A DNA stretch of 64,000 bases from [Haemophilus] felis (GTDB taxonomy: Bacteria; Pseudomonadota; Gammaproteobacteria; Enterobacterales; Pasteurellaceae), in assembly GCA_002015125.1 (NCBI GenBank), contig MUYB01000021.1:2283-66282 (forward strand), in the 5' to 3' direction. This document shows positions 61,859 through 64,000 of this stretch, piece by piece. Under the pieces are notes generated by a model, which was not told the origin of the DNA, did not search any database, and saw nothing but the letters and a program-made list of their open reading frames with translations. Positions within the stretch are counted from its first letter, which is position 1. Each line of letters starts with the position of its first letter. The translations under genes were made by a program, and so were the position numbers.

Positions 61859-62947
61859 ATGCAATTCAAAGACAAAGCCACAACCAACCGCACTTTTACC
61901 AAAGACGGTTATTTAGTTGTACCCGCCAGTTTATCAAGACTCGGGGTGTTTGATTATCACAATAGCGAGCTGGGCAAGGGCGAGACGGGTGTCAAGAAAA
62001 TCGCTCGTACAGAGAAATCGCTGTTTTCCGATAGCACGCTACACAGTTTTGAGAACGCACCGCTTACGTTAGGCCACCCGAAAGAAGAAGTGAACGCCAC
62101 GAACTGGAAAGCCCTTGCGGTTGGCACAATGCGGAATGTGCGGCGAGAAAACGATCATCTTGTGGGTGAGGCGTGGATTTATGACGCAGACGCTATTAAG
62201 CAGGTGCAAGAACACGGCGTTGCGGAGCTCTCTTGCGGTTATCAATGTGAGTTAATCGACAGCCAAGAGGCAGGTGTAGATTTTGAGATGTCGCCAATGG
62301 TTGGCAATCACATAGCGATTGTGGCTAACGGTCGCTGTGGGAACTCTTGTAAGTTAGCCGATGAACAAAAGGAAGAGACGAAAATGGGCGAAAAACGCAA
62401 ATTTTTAGACACATTACTGGGGGCGTTCGGCATTAAATTAACGGACGAGCAAGCCAAGAAAGTGGAAGAAGAGGAAAAAGTGGACGAGGGCAAAACCAAG
62501 CCTGACACGCCGCCAAAATCCACCGAAAAGGACGCTCCTCAAGATGAACCAAAAGACAAAGACAAGGAGAAGAAAACCGTGAACGATGCTGATTTAGCCA
62601 AACAATTAGCCGATGCTCAAGCGGAAATTCAACGTTTAAAAGACGAAAAAAACAACAGCGAAACCGAGGCAAAACGCACCGCACTGTTAAGCGACGCCAA
62701 AGCCTGTTTTGCCGACGTGAGCTTTGCAGACAATGCTAGCGTGCGTGACATTCACCAGCAAGCGGTGATTTCCACTGGGATTTTTGCCAAAGATGAGCTG
62801 GCGACAATGTCAGATGCCGAACTGGCAGGGGCGTATTTAACCGCCAAAGCCACGGCGAAAAAACTTGCTGACAAAGCCTTAGGCACGGCGTTATTAAAAG
62901 ACGCAACGCCTGCTCAGCGATTTGATTTCAACAGTTACAACCAATAA
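61859..62947 (+). CDS. DUF2213 protein, probable protease-scaffold
   Basis: 362 residues from ATG 61859 (GGAGC upstream). N-terminal DUF2213 domain: GYLVVPASLSRLGVFDYH, LTLGHPKEEVNATNW, VAELSCGYQCEL. A charged, low-complexity middle and coiled coil (about 195-290) act as a scaffold-like tail. Presumed prohead protease and scaffold by position and layout. Confidence 0.82.
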   Translation: MQFKDKATTNRTFTKDGYLVVPASLSRLGVFDYHNSELGKGETGVKKIARTEKSLFSDSTLHSFENAPLTLGHPKEEVNATNWKALAVGTMRNVRRENDHLVGEAWIYDADAIKQVQEHGVAELSCGYQCELIDSQEAGVDFEMSPMVGNHIAIVANGRCGNSCKLADEQKEETKMGEKRKFLDTLLGAFGIKLTDEQAKKVEEEEKVDEGKTKPDTPPKSTEKDAPQDEPKDKDKEKKTVNDADLAKQLADAQAEIQRLKDEKNNSETEAKRTALLSDAKACFADVSFADNASVRDIHQQAVISTGIFAKDELATMSDAELAGAYLTAKATAKKLADKALGTALLKDATPAQRFDFNSYNQ

Positions 62948-62958
62948 GGAGAAAGATT

Positions 62959-63408
62959 ATGGCATTTGCGATGCACACAGCGGTTGCCACCGCAGGCAAT
63001 ATTGGCAAAGGCGGACTCGCCAATTCCAAGGCGATCGCCTATATGAACGAGGGCGAAACGCCGTTAGTCGCAGGGCGTTTTGTTGCCTTGTCAGAAAAAG
63101 GCGTGAAAGCGTTAACAGCAAAAACCGACACGCTGGCAGGCGTGGTGGTGCGTAACGTCATCAAAGACGAGACCCCAAAAGGGCAGTTATGCGATGTGAT
63201 GCACATTGGCACTGCCGATAGCATTTGGGTGGAGATTGCTCAAGGCGTGGAAGATCTCAAACGAGGCGATAAAGTTTATGTTCAAGCCCAAAAAGAAAAC
63301 GAAAAAGAAGCTGGGACGATTGTAAAATCAAAAGGCACGAACACAATCGAAACTGACTTTGTTGTGATCGCCGTTGCTGGCAATCTTGCTGAAATCACCC
63401 GTTTATAA
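62959..63408 (+). CDS. DUF2190 capsid decoration protein
   Basis: 149 residues. LVAGRFVALSEKGVKALTAK, TLAGVVVRNV and DLKRGDKVYVQAQ fit DUF2190 structural cement proteins. Directly before the major capsid gene, with AAGGAGAAA upstream. Confidence 0.82.
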   Translation: MAFAMHTAVATAGNIGKGGLANSKAIAYMNEGETPLVAGRFVALSEKGVKALTAKTDTLAGVVVRNVIKDETPKGQLCDVMHIGTADSIWVEIAQGVEDLKRGDKVYVQAQKENEKEAGTIVKSKGTNTIETDFVVIAVAGNLAEITRL

Positions 63409-63424
63409 TTCATAAGGAGAAAAT

Positions 63425-64000
63425 ATGCCACATATTAATGTTTTACGTTCCGCATTAACCGAAGTGCAAGCGGGCATTGACCGCACCAAATACCCCGATA
63501 TCGTCTTCCCGAAATTTGTGCATATCAATTCACAGGGCAGCGAACTTGCCGATGAGTTTTTGAGCTTTAGTTCAGACATCACAGGCGATTTAGACAGCGG
63601 ATTGATTTCGCTCAATACCAGCGTGTTCGACCAAGTGGGCGTGACCTTTAACCACAAAAAAGTCCCGTTAGTTACGTGGATGAAACTGGTGGAATGGCAC
63701 GAGTTCGAGCTGAAAAAAGCCGCCGCCCTTGGGGTGCAGGTCAACACTGAAAAACTCTACGCTTTAAACCAAAACGCTCACCAAACCTTACAGAAAGTGG
63801 CGTTTTTAGGGCATAGCCGTGATACTCGCTTACAAGGCTTATTAACCGCCAGCGAGATTGAGGTTTATACGCCGACCAAAACCCCAAATACCGCAGTCGG
63901 TGCAATGGATTACACCAAAGCCATTACGTTTTTTGAAGAAACCTTCTTACGAGCCATTGAGAAAACTCATCGTATTGCGGTGCCAAACACCTTTGCGATT
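63425..64000 (+). CDS. Major capsid protein (DUF2184), 5' part
   Basis: The first 192 residues are visible; the gene runs off the window. LTEVQAGIDRTKYPDIVFPK and SFSSDITGDLDSGLISLNTS resemble DUF2184 capsid proteins, and the position after the decoration protein supports it. AAGGAGAAA precedes the ATG. Confidence 0.8.
   Translation, partial: MPHINVLRSALTEVQAGIDRTKYPDIVFPKFVHINSQGSELADEFLSFSSDITGDLDSGLISLNTSVFDQVGVTFNHKKVPLVTWMKLVEWHEFELKKAAALGVQVNTEKLYALNQNAHQTLQKVAFLGHSRDTRLQGLLTASEIEVYTPTKTPNTAVGAMDYTKAITFFEETFLRAIEKTHRIAVPNTFAI

Noticed and set aside
29287..64000. A second copy of the tRNA-Val 3' end (attR)
   Set aside because: No repeat of the tRNA 3' segment was found in the window; with tail genes missing, attR should lie beyond 64 kb.

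Overview
The window is AT-rich DNA from a member of the Pasteurellaceae, with a temperate phage integrated from about 29.3 kb to beyond the right edge. The family assignment rests on the gene content and order (tsaE-amiB-mutL-miaA, ptsH-ptsI-crr, truC-UPF0181-cspD, matP-lon-like-fabA), on a MoeB lacking zinc cysteines as in Haemophilus, and on the Haemophilus-type DNA uptake word AAGTGCGGT. Genus and species cannot be fixed from the sequence alone. All readings here are by eye; no searches were run.

Chromosome (1-29.2 kb). The left edge cuts a minus-strand gene that opens with a (CAAT)n tract, the kind of repeat that switches lic genes in Haemophilus. Next come the minus-strand block tsaE-amiB-mutL-miaA, two identical tRNA-Gly genes, orn, rsgA, the CRP-controlled PTS operon ptsH-ptsI-crr, serS, moeA-moeB, folE, xthA, a sodium:alanine symporter, a small surface-glycan cluster (EpsG-like polymerase and two glycosyltransferases), mltB, truC and neighbours, cspD, matP with a matS-like palindrome at its own ribosome-binding site, a Lon-like protein, fabA and pykA. 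tRNA-Val(GAC) closes the chromosome part and is the likely attachment site.

Prophage, left arm (29.3-44.9 kb). The layout is lambda-like. A tyrosine integrase lies next to tRNA-Val. A long leftward early operon runs from PL near 44.85 kb down to an AlpA-type gene and carries ssb-like, RecA-like, Gp157 and putative nuclease genes. It is interrupted by a repeated cassette. Each full copy has a leftward cargo gene (antirepressors or unknowns) behind a near-identical promoter and a short terminator-like leader. Divergent to it are an Ibs-like 19-22 residue hydrophobic peptide with an antisense RNA on the other strand, and then a ribbon-helix-helix (RHH) protein gene. There are four such Ibs/Sib-like type I toxin-antitoxin loci. 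I consider this cassette family the main novelty of the window.

Immunity and replication (44.85-54.2 kb). Two sets of three 15-bp operators mark OL and OR. PL is followed by a boxA-like element and about 450 bases of structured non-coding leader. Between OL and OR lie a RelE/HigA-type toxin-antitoxin pair and, downstream of the cI-type repressor, a HipA-like kinase plus DUF3037 pair in the position that rexAB occupies in lambda. Rightward genes are cro-like, a replication initiator with iterons inside it, a DnaB-type helicase, Dam, NinB, HicAB, a DUF1364 nuclease, RusA and antiterminator Q.

Late region (54.2-64 kb). A PR'-like promoter overlaps the end of Q and is followed by a terminator, tRNA-Trp, holin, endolysin, nested Rz/Rz1 spanins, a second HicAB pair, the two terminase subunits, a DUF1073 portal, a MuF head protein ending in a colicin D-like domain with an adjacent immunity gene, an Ant-type antirepressor, DUF2213 and DUF2190 proteins, and the start of a DUF2184 major capsid gene cut by the window end. 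Tail genes and attR must lie outside.
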